Shown here: piece after piece, positions 1 through 8,263 of the stretch
Layout: the number at the start of each line of letters is the position of its first letter
Position numbering within the stretch: position 1 is the stretch's first letter
Assembly: GCA_016839845.1 (NCBI GenBank)
Contig: JAEOTL010000036.1
Span: 1-28,999 of the forward strand
Source of the DNA: Promethearchaeota archaeon
GTDB lineage: Archaea; Asgardarchaeota; Lokiarchaeia; Sigynarchaeales; SOKP01
DNA length: 28,999 nt
Reading direction: 5' to 3'
Program-made: the position numbers and the translations under genes
The notes under the pieces: model-generated
Seen by the model: the letters and a program-made list of their open reading frames with translations, nothing else
What the model was told of the DNA's origin: nothing
Databases searched by the model: none

Positions 1-615
1 AATATTCTCACCCAAGCCAATGATGTGAAGATGATCTGTGGATTTTTACCAGAATCACCTGGATTATACTCAAAATTAACTGCTAAAGAGTTCTTGGAAT
101 TCATTGGTGAGCTATATTATTTACCAAAAGCAATTATATCTGATCGTATTGATGAACTTCTTGATATATTCGACCTTGAGGGGCGAGAAAACGACTTACT
201 TGAAGGATATTCTCGTGGTATGAAGCAAAAAGTATGTTTGTGTGCGGCAATAATTCAGGATCCCAAGATTATTTTTTTGGATGAGCCTACGTCTAATCTA
301 GATCCTGCAGCAGCGAGAATGGTTAAGGACCTCATTTCTGATTTGGCTAAGAAAGCAGATAAAACAATTTTTATATGTACTCATCTGCTTGATGCGGCTG
401 AAGAACTCTGTGATATTATTGGAATTATCGACAAAGGAGAATTGAAATTACAAGGTAGCCCTAAAAAAATTATAGAATCACAAAATGCAAAAGACTTAGA
501 GGATGCCTATCTCAAAATTATGGGCGCAACTCATATCGAGGACTTATTATCCTGGCGCCAAAATGGTCATAATGATGAAAACCATAATAAGAAAGGAAAA
601 AAAAAAAGGAAGTGA
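1..615 (+). CDS. ABC transporter ATP-binding protein, 5'-truncated
   Basis: C-terminal about 205 residues of an ABC transporter ATPase. The frame is open from base 1, so the gene begins outside the window and its Walker A motif is not seen. Visible motifs: Q-loop region (lpEspGLYskLTakEfL), signature motif YSRGMKQK (an LSGGQ variant), Walker B IIFLDEP, D-loop SNLDP and H-switch histidine in ICTH. The tail is lysine-rich. The layout matches ABC-2 type exporter ATPases (CcmA/NatA/DrrA-like). The permease gene follows 18 bp downstream on the same strand, so the two are almost certainly co-transcribed and form one exporter. The substrate cannot be told from sequence. The first in-window ATG (position 31) is internal and not the true start. 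Confidence 0.93.
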   Translation, partial: NILTQANDVKMICGFLPESPGLYSKLTAKEFLEFIGELYYLPKAIISDRIDELLDIFDLEGRENDLLEGYSRGMKQKVCLCAAIIQDPKIIFLDEPTSNLDPAAARMVKDLISDLAKKADKTIFICTHLLDAAEELCDIIGIIDKGELKLQGSPKKIIESQNAKDLEDAYLKIMGATHIEDLLSWRQNGHNDENHNKKGKKKRK

Positions 616-633
616 TATAACACGGCTCTATGG

Positions 634-2235
634 ATGAAAATTGCTAAGAATGAAGTTAGGGTTAGAACCTCTAAATTTCGTAAAAATCGGTTAGCATTTT
701 TCTTAGTTTTATATTCTTTCCTTGCTTTTTGGGCATTCTTCCTATGTCCATTGATTTTTGACCAGTTTATGCCAACTTTAGCGGGGATGGAGGAAATTTC
801 CCAGTTTTTAATCCCCTCCATTGCGATGATTATTGAATACTTGATGATGATATTTTTCATAGCTATACTCATTTACCCCTTGAATAATATTTATCGTCAG
901 ACTGAGATAGGGTTTAAGGAAATTCTGTTGGCATCCCCAACAACTGCGGGTGATATCTTTTTGGGAGAATTTTTAGGAAAAATCCCAATACTCTTCTCTT
1001 ATGTCTTTACCCTTACTCCAATCTTCGTAAATATGCTGAACCCTATATTTAATCTGACATTTATACAGACTCTTGTTATTTATGGTTGTGTATTTGGTCT
1101 TGTATTTCTTGCAACCTTAATTGGTACTATAATAATGTGTTGGCTAGAACACAAGATTGCTCAGAGCGAGAAAGCACGAGATATTGCTAAAGCCCTGCTA
1201 ATGCTCCTATCAATTGGGATGGTCGCTCTTATCTACACTCTCCAGTTTGGTTTTCAATTCATAATGGAGAATTCAGAATTGAAAAATTATTTTATGTGGT
1301 ATCCCCCTTTATGGTTCTCAAATATAATCCTTTATACATTCTCTGCCATGTTATTAGATACCTATATCTTAAATATTTGGACAAGTTTAGCTCTTGCAAT
1401 TCTTGTACCTATGTTAATTTTATATATTTCCTATAAAAGAGCGGATAAATTCTACACACTTGAGGGTGGTGTTGAGAAAACTAGCTCAGTTATAGAAAAG
1501 GAGAATATTTTTTACAAGTTTAATAGACGAATTGTAGGTTCAAAATGGGAAGGGTTAGTTATCACCCAATTTAAAGAATTCTTTCGGAAGAAAGAAAATA
1601 TCACCAAATTCATATATTTGGGTGGTTTAACTTGCGTTTATGGATTAATTTTCTCATTTTCTATGAAAGGCGCTCCTAGTAATTTCTTATCGGGAGGATT
1701 TGTAATACTGATGGTAATGTTCATGGGGGGGATGCTCTATGGGCTTATGCTTGGGAGCTTCATCTTTGTAGGGAATAAAGACCTATTATGGGTGTATAAA
1801 CGGAGTCCAAGAAATATAAACGGTCTGATTTATTCCTACATTATAGCGATGATAATTGTCAATACAATACTAGCTCTGGGAGTAACAATATTCTTTACTA
1901 TCCTATTCGAATTTGATGCGGTTTATGTGGTTGTTTTCTTCATAGCTTATTTATCTTATGGTATAATGGTACTGATTGAGGCGATTGGCATACAAGGATT
2001 TAGTCCTGCATTCGAAGAGAAGGGAAAACATATGGGAATAAATATGTTTAAGCTTATGAGCATACAAATGGTTGTGTTCATGGGTTTTATATTCTTAATG
2101 GTTTGGTTGGAGGGAATATTACCTGAACTCACTGCTTGGAAATTGAACCCTACTATTTTTTTCATTTCCATACATTTTGTGATATCTCTTCCTTTATTCT
2201 TTATGGGTTTAAGGCACTTAAAGAAAATCGAATAG
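634..2235 (+). CDS. ABC-2 type transporter permease
   Basis: 533-residue polytopic membrane protein with about twelve predicted hydrophobic segments in two halves. Residues about 15-260 hold six, starting with a segment near residues 20-42. A polar stretch around 265-330 follows, then the second set. The polar N-terminus (MKIAKNEVRVRTSKFRKNRL) is typical of ABC-2 permeases. It follows the ATPase gene by 18 bp with a weak purine-rich stretch at 608-616, and should form the membrane channel of the same exporter. A T-rich tract follows the stop codon. No substrate-specific motif is recognised. Confidence 0.85.
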   Translation: MKIAKNEVRVRTSKFRKNRLAFFLVLYSFLAFWAFFLCPLIFDQFMPTLAGMEEISQFLIPSIAMIIEYLMMIFFIAILIYPLNNIYRQTEIGFKEILLASPTTAGDIFLGEFLGKIPILFSYVFTLTPIFVNMLNPIFNLTFIQTLVIYGCVFGLVFLATLIGTIIMCWLEHKIAQSEKARDIAKALLMLLSIGMVALIYTLQFGFQFIMENSELKNYFMWYPPLWFSNIILYTFSAMLLDTYILNIWTSLALAILVPMLILYISYKRADKFYTLEGGVEKTSSVIEKENIFYKFNRRIVGSKWEGLVITQFKEFFRKKENITKFIYLGGLTCVYGLIFSFSMKGAPSNFLSGGFVILMVMFMGGMLYGLMLGSFIFVGNKDLLWVYKRSPRNINGLIYSYIIAMIIVNTILALGVTIFFTILFEFDAVYVVVFFIAYLSYGIMVLIEAIGIQGFSPAFEEKGKHMGINMFKLMSIQMVVFMGFIFLMVWLEGILPELTAWKLNPTIFFISIHFVISLPLFFMGLRHLKKIE

Positions 2236-2236
2236 C

Positions 2237-2253
2237 TTTTTTTTCTTTTTTTA
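2237..2253 (+). terminator. T-rich transcription terminator of the ABC operon
   Basis: Two runs of T (8 and 7) separated by a C directly after the permease stop codon. Archaeal RNA polymerase terminates at such T tracts without needing a hairpin. Confidence 0.5.
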
Positions 2254-2287
2254 ATTAAAGAAAGATAAACTCAAAAAAAGAGCATAA

Positions 2288-2443
2288 TATGTTTTGGAAT
2301 ACGGTTCAGCATTAAAGATAGTAAGGGAAGGATTATCTATTAAGAAATCGAGTTGCTAAAATATTTTAGTGAAAAAGATATGTATAATATTTCTAAAACT
2401 CTTGGGGTAGATTTTGAAATACTTTTTAGTAAAGAAGATTAAA
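2288..2443 (+). pseudogene. Frameshifted small ORF remnant
   Basis: Two frames join into one protein-like peptide if a single base is restored near 2344. The first part (2288-2344) reads yvLEYGSALKIVREGLSIK. The second continues EIELLKYFSEKDMYNISKTL and ends LFSKED before TAA at 2441-2443. The second half looks helical with an HTH-like feel. A stop codon lies directly upstream (2285-2287), so the 5' part is missing or the start is the TTG at 2294. No family recognised. It could be chance, a decayed gene, or an intact small gene with an assembly indel. Confidence 0.25.
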
Positions 2444-2512
2444 TATCTATGACAAAAACATTTTCATAAAAAAACTATAAAAAAAAGGATAAGAATAAAA
2501 AAAGGATTAGAA

Positions 2513-3718
2513 TTAAGTTTTTAACAGTGCTTTTGCGTTAGTCTGCCATTCACTCACTTTCTTAGTAGAAATACCACTAATTTTTGAAGATAAGTCTTCT
2601 GGATCGGCATCAAGTAAGTCCTCAACGGTAGTAATCCCTTCCGTTTCTAGACTTTCTGCGGTGCCTTTCCCAATTCCCTTCACATCCATTAATGAAATAT
2701 TTGCTATATCGCCTGATTCTTCATACAAAGTTTCAATCTCAAAATCAACCCCTTTCTCATCGGGAAGTACTACTGTTTCAATGTCAGCAACGCCTGCTGA
2801 AGTTATGAAAAACTCACACTCATTTGGAGGAAGATCTGGTGCATCAACGATGACAGCCCTACGTTTCAATGAACTGTTAGATGAAAATCCCTTGGTCTTA
2901 AACATAACGCGAAAATGACATCCATGAGCCAGAATATTACCCCCAATAGCATCATTCGCGGAGAACATGCCCATCATCTTCGTAGCGACTTGATTGGTAA
3001 GCAATACCGCACAATTGTATGTTTCAGCAATTCGAGATAACCCATGAATCATATTGTTTAAGACTCCTTGCCTCACCGCAAGTTTTCCTATACCGACATA
3101 TTCCGTTCTCATAAGTGCCATTAAACTATCAACAATAATCAGCCGTACTCCCCGAGTCTTACATAGAGTTTCTGCCTTTTGGATCATCTGAGCTTGGTGA
3201 TCAGAAGAATAAATCCGAGCATGATAAATGTGAGACAGGGTTTCTTTAGGATTTAATCCAAATCGATTGGCAATCCGCTTAATTTTTTCTTTCGAGAAAG
3301 TATTTTCAGTATCGATATAGGCAACAGAGGCGTCTAGACCTCCACTTTTTACAGGAAGTTGACACGTCACTGAAATGGTGTGTGCTAGTGCGGTTTTCCC
3401 GGACTTAAAAGGCCCGTACACTTCGGTGAGTTTGCCCGTTTGAAATCCTCCCCCTAGTATCGTATTAAGCTCCGAGGAACCTGTGGTAATGTATTCTACG
3501 TTCTCATCGATCGTTTCTGCACTTACAAAATCTGTCATTCCTAACGCATTTCGAGCATTCCATATTAACTTTTTTGCCGTTTTATCTCCTAATCCATCAA
3601 TTTCGGCAACTATAGATCCGGGAGACATCGCTAATGCTTCTGCGGTGCTAATGCCATTATCTTGTAAAAGTTTTATCTGACGGGCATTGATACCTTTTAC
3701 TTGACTTAAATCCGCCAT
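2513..3718 (-). CDS. radA: DNA repair and recombination protein RadA with extra C-terminal HhH domain
   Basis: Archaeal RecA/Rad51 recombinase; it should form filaments on single-stranded DNA and drive ATP-dependent strand exchange. Residues about 1-60 are the N-terminal HhH domain (VKGI...DGLGDKTAKKL). FVSA at 64-67 fits the FxxA polymerisation motif. Walker A is GPFKSGKT (102-109), the YIDTE strand is at 134-138, Walker B LIIVD at 193-197, and the DNA-binding loop region GGNILAHGCHFRV follows at 259-271. The core ends with the usual VDAPDLPPNE strand near 291-300. Unusually, a second HhH domain (about 342-400, MDVKGIGKGTAESLETEGI) follows, making the protein 401 residues against the usual 320-350. 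A TATA-like element lies about 26 bp upstream of the ATG, which suggests a leaderless transcript; a GGTGAT motif also precedes the start. Confidence 0.92.
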   Translation of the reverse strand: MADLSQVKGINARQIKLLQDNGISTAEALAMSPGSIVAEIDGLGDKTAKKLIWNARNALGMTDFVSAETIDENVEYITTGSSELNTILGGGFQTGKLTEVYGPFKSGKTALAHTISVTCQLPVKSGGLDASVAYIDTENTFSKEKIKRIANRFGLNPKETLSHIYHARIYSSDHQAQMIQKAETLCKTRGVRLIIVDSLMALMRTEYVGIGKLAVRQGVLNNMIHGLSRIAETYNCAVLLTNQVATKMMGMFSANDAIGGNILAHGCHFRVMFKTKGFSSNSSLKRRAVIVDAPDLPPNECEFFITSAGVADIETVVLPDEKGVDFEIETLYEESGDIANISLMDVKGIGKGTAESLETEGITTVEDLLDADPEDLSSKISGISTKKVSEWQTNAKALLKT

Positions 3719-3739
3719 TCTTTTGTAACATCACCTACT

Positions 3740-3749
3740 ATATTTAATT
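3740..3749 (-). promoter_or_regulatory. radA TATA box
   Basis: Read on the minus strand: AATTAAATAT, centred about 26 bp before the radA ATG at 3718. This would start transcription at the start codon. A second TATA-like element (CTTTATATAG, 3775-3784) lies further upstream and would give a leader of about 35 nt. Confidence 0.45.
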
Positions 3750-3771
3750 AAGATTACATCAAGATTACACC
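3750..3771. repeat. 11-bp tandem repeat upstream of radA
   Basis: Two adjacent copies of AAGATTACAYC (10 of 11 bases identical), one helical turn each, lie directly upstream of the proximal radA TATA box on the side where archaeal activators or operators bind. Confidence 0.5.
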
Positions 3772-3785
3772 CTAACTATATAAAG

Positions 3786-3812
3786 AAAAAAAGATATTAC
3801 GGAAGAAAAAAA
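3786..3812 (-). promoter_or_regulatory. Poly-pyrimidine tract (minus) upstream of radA
   Basis: Two T runs of seven on the minus strand. They sit upstream of radA and downstream of nothing transcribed from the minus strand except the TPR gene ending at 3855, so the more natural role is a terminator for that TPR gene, placed just before the radA promoter. Confidence 0.4.
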
Positions 3813-3854
3813 GGTTGACATAAATATATTTAGTCTTAATTTGTTCGTGATTAT

Positions 3855-5909
3855 TTAATTAGCGATTTTTTTTAAAAAAACTTCCGATATTAGTGATTCG
3901 ATGGAGGGATTATCTTTTATTTCAAGAGTTTCATTTGTATGATAAGATCTGTTTAGAGGATCCCATATAGACTTATTGTTTTGTATGTGATCTGTAAATT
4001 GGCTTAATTTTTGTTTAGCACTATAGGTTTGTCCCTTAAACAAATAACAAACCGAGAAAGAGTCAATAGAATCCATAAGAATGGTGTAATCTCCAAATTT
4101 TGCCCGATCAAGCCCTTTAGAAAAAAGCTCTGAACTAAATGTATTAAAAGCGGTTAGGAAACTACCAACGACATCGTCCTCAAAAGACAATTCTTTGGAG
4201 AATGAGTAGGAGAAAATCGGAATACCTCCTTCCACAATGATTAATATCAATACAGGCACCTCGGGGGTTAATTCAGTCGGTTCTATAGAGCGTTTTCCCA
4301 ACATGCGATCCACCACACCGTCAATGGAAGCTAATTTCACTCGCTCCGACATTGGAGCATTCTCCATTTTAAATGTCTTCCAAACTTCTATTTGTTTTAG
4401 TAAATTATCATGTTCACTAGAAATTTTCATAGCTAACAGGTTGAGACCGTGTAGTTCAGCGATACGTTGAGATTGTGTCAATAATTTTTTCGCATCCTCG
4501 ATCTCCATTTGGATCAGAGCTAATTTCGCCTGTAACAATTTTGTTTCCGCTAACCATAAGTGAGAATGCTGTTTCTCCGCTATTTTATATAATCGCGTGA
4601 TTATAGGTTCTATTTTTTTTAACGTCTCTAAATCATTAGATGCGCTTAATTCTCCCAAAAAGAGATCACACAAGGAAATTAGAGCGAGTACAAATAATTG
4701 AGGTTCAATCATTTCATCTCCCGCTATTTTTAATAACAGTTTTTCAGCTTCCGTGAGGTTATAAGGTTCTTTACTTGTCTTCAAAACTAAAGCTTTTGCT
4801 ATTGAATATACATTAGCAAAAAATTTGTCTTCTGTTTGATCCGTAAGTTCCCTTAAACGAATTAAGTATCTTTGTGCATTTTCAAGAGATCTTGTATCTG
4901 TATTTAAGTATATAAGATGTAAAAGTGATAAACACTCCACTCTGAGATATCCAATCTTTCCAGAAAGTTTCAAGCATCTTTCAAGAGATTCGATAGCCAT
5001 ATTATAATCACCTTTCATTCTGTAATTAATCCCAATATACATTGAATTATATACGGCTAGATCCTCTAAGTTTTCTTGCTCTGAAAGTTCAACAGCTTGC
5101 TTAAAATATTCTAGAGCCTGATCTAATTCTCCTCTTATTTGGTAAACAGTTCCTAAAACTTCTAATGCATTAACTCTTTCTCGAATGCTAAATTCCTTTA
5201 CACTTAAACTCTTTCTGGAGTATCTTATGGCTTGATCAAGGTCCCCCATGGTATAATAAATTCTCCCACTTACACTAAGACCTGATGAAATACCGACTTG
5301 ATTATCTAATTCTTCGAAGAGCCATAAACACTTCATACTATGCTCTAGAGCAAGGTTTGGTTCTCCGATTTGATTATATATATGACTTATTGTCAGTAAG
5401 GTGTATGCAATATTAAGTTTTATCCCAATTTTTTCTCGTAAAGCAAGACAATGTTGTGCTTGCTCTAATGCTAAATTGTAATCACCTTTGAAATAATAAA
5501 TCCAAGCTTTCATGTTCAACAAACCTGCTTTCTTTCCAGAAAGATCTGATGATGATTTAGATTCAAGGGAATCAAGAAGTTTTTCTCCCTCAAGTGCAAA
5601 ACCAAGAGCTTCATCAAATCTTCCAACGAATACAATATAGGTTCGAAGAAGGAGAGCGTCAATAGATCTAGAAGTAATTCCTAAGTCCTGACTTATTTGG
5701 TAGGCATGTTCCCCCTCTGTTACAGCCTTATCATATTGTTGGAAAATTGCATATATTCTTCCTTTTAAAATATGTAGAGTTAATTGCTCCTCATCGGTGA
5801 GCCCTCCTTCCTTTTCCAAATTTTTAACTACTTCGAGGCACTCCATAAATTTATTTTCTTGCATTAACTGTCTTGCATGTAATAATTCTTCGGATTTCGA
5901 ATCGGGCAA
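3855..5909 (-). CDS. TPR-repeat protein with C-terminal longin/roadblock-like domain
   Basis: 684 residues. From about residue 10 to 420 there is a run of tetratricopeptide repeats with the typical helical pairs (for example GDYNLALEQAQHCLALREKI, GEPNLALEHSMKCLWLFEEL, GELDQALEYFKQAVELSEQ); a second helical array continues to about 500. The last about 140 residues form a separate alpha/beta domain beginning PVLILIIVEGGIPIFSYSF, with ...GSFLTAFNTFSSELF... and ...AKFGDYTILMD. This resembles longin/roadblock-like modules often found with TPR arrays or small GTPases in Asgard archaea; that assignment is from memory, not a search. Likely a scaffold or signalling protein. The frame opens at a TTG (5907-5909) immediately after a stop codon; the next Met is at residue 15. 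It stands alone as a transcription unit. Confidence 0.8.
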   Translation of the reverse strand: MPDSKSEELLHARQLMQENKFMECLEVVKNLEKEGGLTDEEQLTLHILKGRIYAIFQQYDKAVTEGEHAYQISQDLGITSRSIDALLLRTYIVFVGRFDEALGFALEGEKLLDSLESKSSSDLSGKKAGLLNMKAWIYYFKGDYNLALEQAQHCLALREKIGIKLNIAYTLLTISHIYNQIGEPNLALEHSMKCLWLFEELDNQVGISSGLSVSGRIYYTMGDLDQAIRYSRKSLSVKEFSIRERVNALEVLGTVYQIRGELDQALEYFKQAVELSEQENLEDLAVYNSMYIGINYRMKGDYNMAIESLERCLKLSGKIGYLRVECLSLLHLIYLNTDTRSLENAQRYLIRLRELTDQTEDKFFANVYSIAKALVLKTSKEPYNLTEAEKLLLKIAGDEMIEPQLFVLALISLCDLFLGELSASNDLETLKKIEPIITRLYKIAEKQHSHLWLAETKLLQAKLALIQMEIEDAKKLLTQSQRIAELHGLNLLAMKISSEHDNLLKQIEVWKTFKMENAPMSERVKLASIDGVVDRMLGKRSIEPTELTPEVPVLILIIVEGGIPIFSYSFSKELSFEDDVVGSFLTAFNTFSSELFSKGLDRAKFGDYTILMDSIDSFSVCYLFKGQTYSAKQKLSQFTDHIQNNKSIWDPLNRSYHTNETLEIKDNPSIESLISEVFLKKIAN

Positions 5910-6103
5910 GTTTGTTCAACTAAAGTTTAATTGTTAAAAGTTTTCTAAATTAAAAACTTGTAATTGATAAAAAAGAAGATAATTTTGCTTTTAAGGCTTT
6001 ATAGTAATAGAAAAAAAATATTTTAGTCTTACTTCTAAATTCATATTACCTATCGTTATTTTTAACATCTTTGTTACCAAGGTAGATAAAGACTTTTACA
6101 AAA

Positions 6104-6353
6104 TTATAATATAATTTTTTTCCCTTTAAGAGCATTTTTCAGAATAGTTTCTAGTGTCTTCAAGAAAGAGAAGCTTGAATCTTTCACCATACTAAAATAT
6201 CCACCATAAGCAATAAAACATATTGGCCATCATTTCTAGGTCTTTCTCAGAAAATTGTTTGTAACAGCTACTACATACTATCCCAAGATTAATCGCTGCT
6301 TGATATATCTGCGCTCTATCTACAATCTCCCTGTGACATATTCCACAGGACAC
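6104..6353 (-). pseudogene. Small CxxC zinc-binding protein, interrupted by one-base frameshift
   Basis: A short gene in the otherwise unexplained 520-bp gap. From a GTG at 6351-6353 the first frame reads MSCGICHREIVDRAQIYQAA, then INLGIVCSSC and ...EKDLEMMANMFY (47 residues), giving a C3/C6...C27/C30 zinc-knuckle pattern. Without correction it ends after CLWWIF (53 residues). Skipping one A/T at about 6212-6213 continues the protein as AYGGYFSMVKDSSFSFLKTL and ends ALKGKKIIL at TAA 6104-6106, total 82 residues. I recall similar small proteins (two CxxC pairs, then a YGGYF stretch) from Asgard genomes. It may be a decayed gene, an assembly indel or, less likely, a programmed frameshift. Confidence 0.6.
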
Positions 6354-6410
6354 CGAGTGACTTATTTTACTATCAGACTTTCCAATTATGATCGACTATT
6401 ACCATCAAGA

Positions 6411-6418
6411 TATTTAAA
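6411..6418 (-). promoter_or_regulatory. TATA box of the small CxxC gene
   Basis: Perfect TTTAAATA on the minus strand, just beyond the stop codon of the RadB-like gene, so the CxxC gene is its own transcription unit. Initiation about 25 bp downstream would leave a leader of about 33 nt before the GTG at 6353. Confidence 0.5.
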
Positions 6419-6431
6419 CAAAAAACGGAAA

Positions 6432-7148
6432 TTAGTGGAAAAAACGAAACCCATTTTCAGCAATATCGAAGGTAAACGAGACTTCTTTATTATTGCTTGC
6501 TAGTTTCATTGTTCGCCGTTCTGTAAAAAGTGATTTAGAAAGCGAAATATCTAACCCCTTTAATCTCCTATAGAGTTTAGAAAAAAAGGGGTAGTTCTGT
6601 TGGGATTCAAGGTTATAGGAAACTTCATGAATGAGGATCAAAGTAATTTTCTCTCGATAACAGCGAAAAATAAGAGGCGATACTACTAGGTCATAAAATT
6701 TATTTATAATATCGGCCCTTACTTTCACATCGGATATTCGAGAAAGTTTGTAGCGGAGATGATGAGAAATATTATCGATAACAATAAATTGCACATCAGG
6801 GGGAAGGAAATTATTAGAGAGTTGGTGTAATCCTTCAAGTTGACGATCATAAGTACCAAACATCCCTGTTCGAGGAGTTATGAATGTATTATTTATTATA
6901 TAGTCTAATTTTTTAGGTTGCTCCTTAAATAATGATTCCACTCTCTTTTTAGGAAATAGTTCACTGGCTTGAACCCATATACAACTACCCTCATAAGGAG
7001 TCGTTGAAGTAAGGAAATTACCAACTAAATATAACGATAGAGAAGTTTTCCCTGTCCCCGCTTCTCCTGAAATAGAAATTAACGCGTTCTTGTGAAAAAG
7101 TTCCCTAAAATTGTTCATCAATGATTGCTGAGCCATCATTTTAATCAT
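6432..7148 (-). CDS. RadB-like / RecA-superfamily ATPase
   Basis: 238-residue single-domain P-loop ATPase of the RecA/RadA class without an N-terminal HhH. Walker A is GEAGTGKT (28-35) and Walker B FIVID (121-125). The segment after Walker B (NISHHLRYKL...) and the closing strands (RRTMKLASN...FTFDIAENGFRFF) follow the RadA/RadB fold order. Size and architecture match archaeal RadB, a RadA paralogue thought to assist recombination, but similarity is distant and KaiC-like alternatives cannot be excluded. It overlaps the preceding gene by 8 bp (7141-7148), so it is translationally coupled to a small membrane protein and lies in an operon with an M50-like protease, an unusual setting for RadB. 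A second Met (residue 4) is an equally possible start. Confidence 0.72.
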   Translation of the reverse strand: MIKMMAQQSLMNNFRELFHKNALISISGEAGTGKTSLSLYLVGNFLTSTTPYEGSCIWVQASELFPKKRVESLFKEQPKKLDYIINNTFITPRTGMFGTYDRQLEGLHQLSNNFLPPDVQFIVIDNISHHLRYKLSRISDVKVRADIINKFYDLVVSPLIFRCYREKITLILIHEVSYNLESQQNYPFFSKLYRRLKGLDISLSKSLFTERRTMKLASNNKEVSFTFDIAENGFRFFH

Positions 7149-7431
7149 CTAAAAGAGAAAGTGCCTCCTGTTTCACTTTTTCAATATACTGCTCGTGCTC
7201 ATTATCGCTCTGTTCCTCACGCTTTCTGAGTTCTGAGTTGGAGGTATTAGTGAGTTGTTGAAGCATCATCAAGGTAATAAGATCATCCATAGAATTGTGA
7301 GGTTGAGCCCCTTTCCCTCGAAAAAGACCCGATACCCCTTTCCCCGATTTTCGTGATTTAACTAAAATATAGCCAGCAATAAAGATTCCAATCATAATAA
7401 CGGCATACATCGGATTCTGCTGATAGAACAT
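7141..7431 (-). CDS. Small single-TM protein of unknown function
   Basis: 96 residues: a short N-terminus, one hydrophobic segment at about residues 8-24 (MYAVIMIGIFIAGYILV), a basic stop-transfer stretch (KSRKSGKG), then a polar and acidic tail with helical propensity (EEQSDNEHEQYIEKVKQEAL). The positive-inside rule predicts a cytoplasmic tail. It lies between the M50-like protease gene (62-bp gap) and the RadB-like gene (8-bp overlap), so it could tether the ATPase to the membrane. No family recognised. Confidence 0.65.
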   Translation of the reverse strand: MFYQQNPMYAVIMIGIFIAGYILVKSRKSGKGVSGLFRGKGAQPHNSMDDLITLMMLQQLTNTSNSELRKREEQSDNEHEQYIEKVKQEALSLLDD

Positions 7432-7493
7432 GAAAAACCCGATAACCAGAACAATATAACAATATCCTTTTATTTTCTTTCACCATTTTTGCG

Positions 7494-8243
7494 CTATTTA
7501 AATGTGGAGGATTTATATCTCCTTCTTGAGAACCGTTTAAACTTTGTCCTATCTTGCTCTCTACCAAAACGCTTTAAAACGTTAGTAATAACCCACCGAA
7601 TCCCGATAAGTGAATACTTGAGAACAAAGTACCATGCAATAATGATAAAATAATAGAAAAATTCGATGGGAAACGAAATTTTAAATAGAATGACGACTCC
7701 CCAGCTCAATAAAATCGAGAGTGTTAAGAGGAATAGTTGATAGATTGAATGCCGTGGATCGTTGTCTAATCCTAATCTCATCAAGCGAAAATCAGGACCT
7801 GAGGGTGTGGAGGCGAGCAAGATCGCAAACGCTAAGAATCCTGCGATAATTCGATATACTGGATGGAATAACGAACTCAATGCAATAGTTAGGGAAAAAT
7901 AAATAATCCAGGTACCGATCAACACAGGACCGAGGCTTACTAATATCGATTGGAGGAATGTTTCTTGACGAGGACTCCTCAACTCAACAGCGCCATGCGG
8001 GGCGACTTCTCCGGTATACCCATTTCGAAATCGTACGAACATTCGTCCTGCGGGGACTCCCGTCAGAAGACATAACGCATAATGTGAAAGTTCATGAAAG
8101 AGTACACCGATATAATTCAAAATATTTATAATAAAATTAAAAGGACCGAGATCTCTTCTTATCACCAAGTTTTCAAGGAGGCACCCTAAGAACAATACCA
8201 CAGGAAATGCAACCAATGATACGATAAATAAATCTCCAACCAT
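7494..8243 (-). CDS. M50-like intramembrane zinc metalloprotease
   Basis: Polytopic membrane protein with the zinc-protease motif HELSH at residues 50-54 (counting from the ATG at 8243), followed by the glycine-containing stretch LTGVPAG. A TPSGPDF element at about 146-152 offers Asp151 as third zinc ligand, resembling the PSxxD element I recall from archaeal M50-type proteins. Hydrophobic segments flank both motifs, and the C-terminus is strongly basic. Expected role: cleavage of membrane-bound substrates within or near the bilayer. The frame is open 21 codons further to a TTG at 8306, but a strong TATA element at 8264-8273 sits 26 bp upstream of the ATG at 8243, so I choose 8243 (249 residues). 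First gene of an operon with the one-TM protein and RadB-like ATPase. Confidence 0.72.
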   Translation of the reverse strand: MVGDLFIVSLVAFPVVLFLGCLLENLVIRRDLGPFNFIINILNYIGVLFHELSHYALCLLTGVPAGRMFVRFRNGYTGEVAPHGAVELRSPRQETFLQSILVSLGPVLIGTWIIYFSLTIALSSLFHPVYRIIAGFLAFAILLASTPSGPDFRLMRLGLDNDPRHSIYQLFLLTLSILLSWGVVILFKISFPIEFFYYFIIIAWYFVLKYSLIGIRWVITNVLKRFGREQDRTKFKRFSRRRYKSSTFK

Positions 8244-8263
8244 GCATTGATGTTTGATCAAAC

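Noticed and set aside
6255..6503. 82-residue plus-strand ORF
   Set aside because: Antisense to the small CxxC gene and the end of the RadB-like gene; the minus-strand reading has motifs, a TATA box and protein-like composition, while this one has none.
7358..7567. 69-residue minus-strand ORF between the M50 and one-TM genes
   Set aside because: Overlaps both neighbouring genes in another frame and has no coherent motif.
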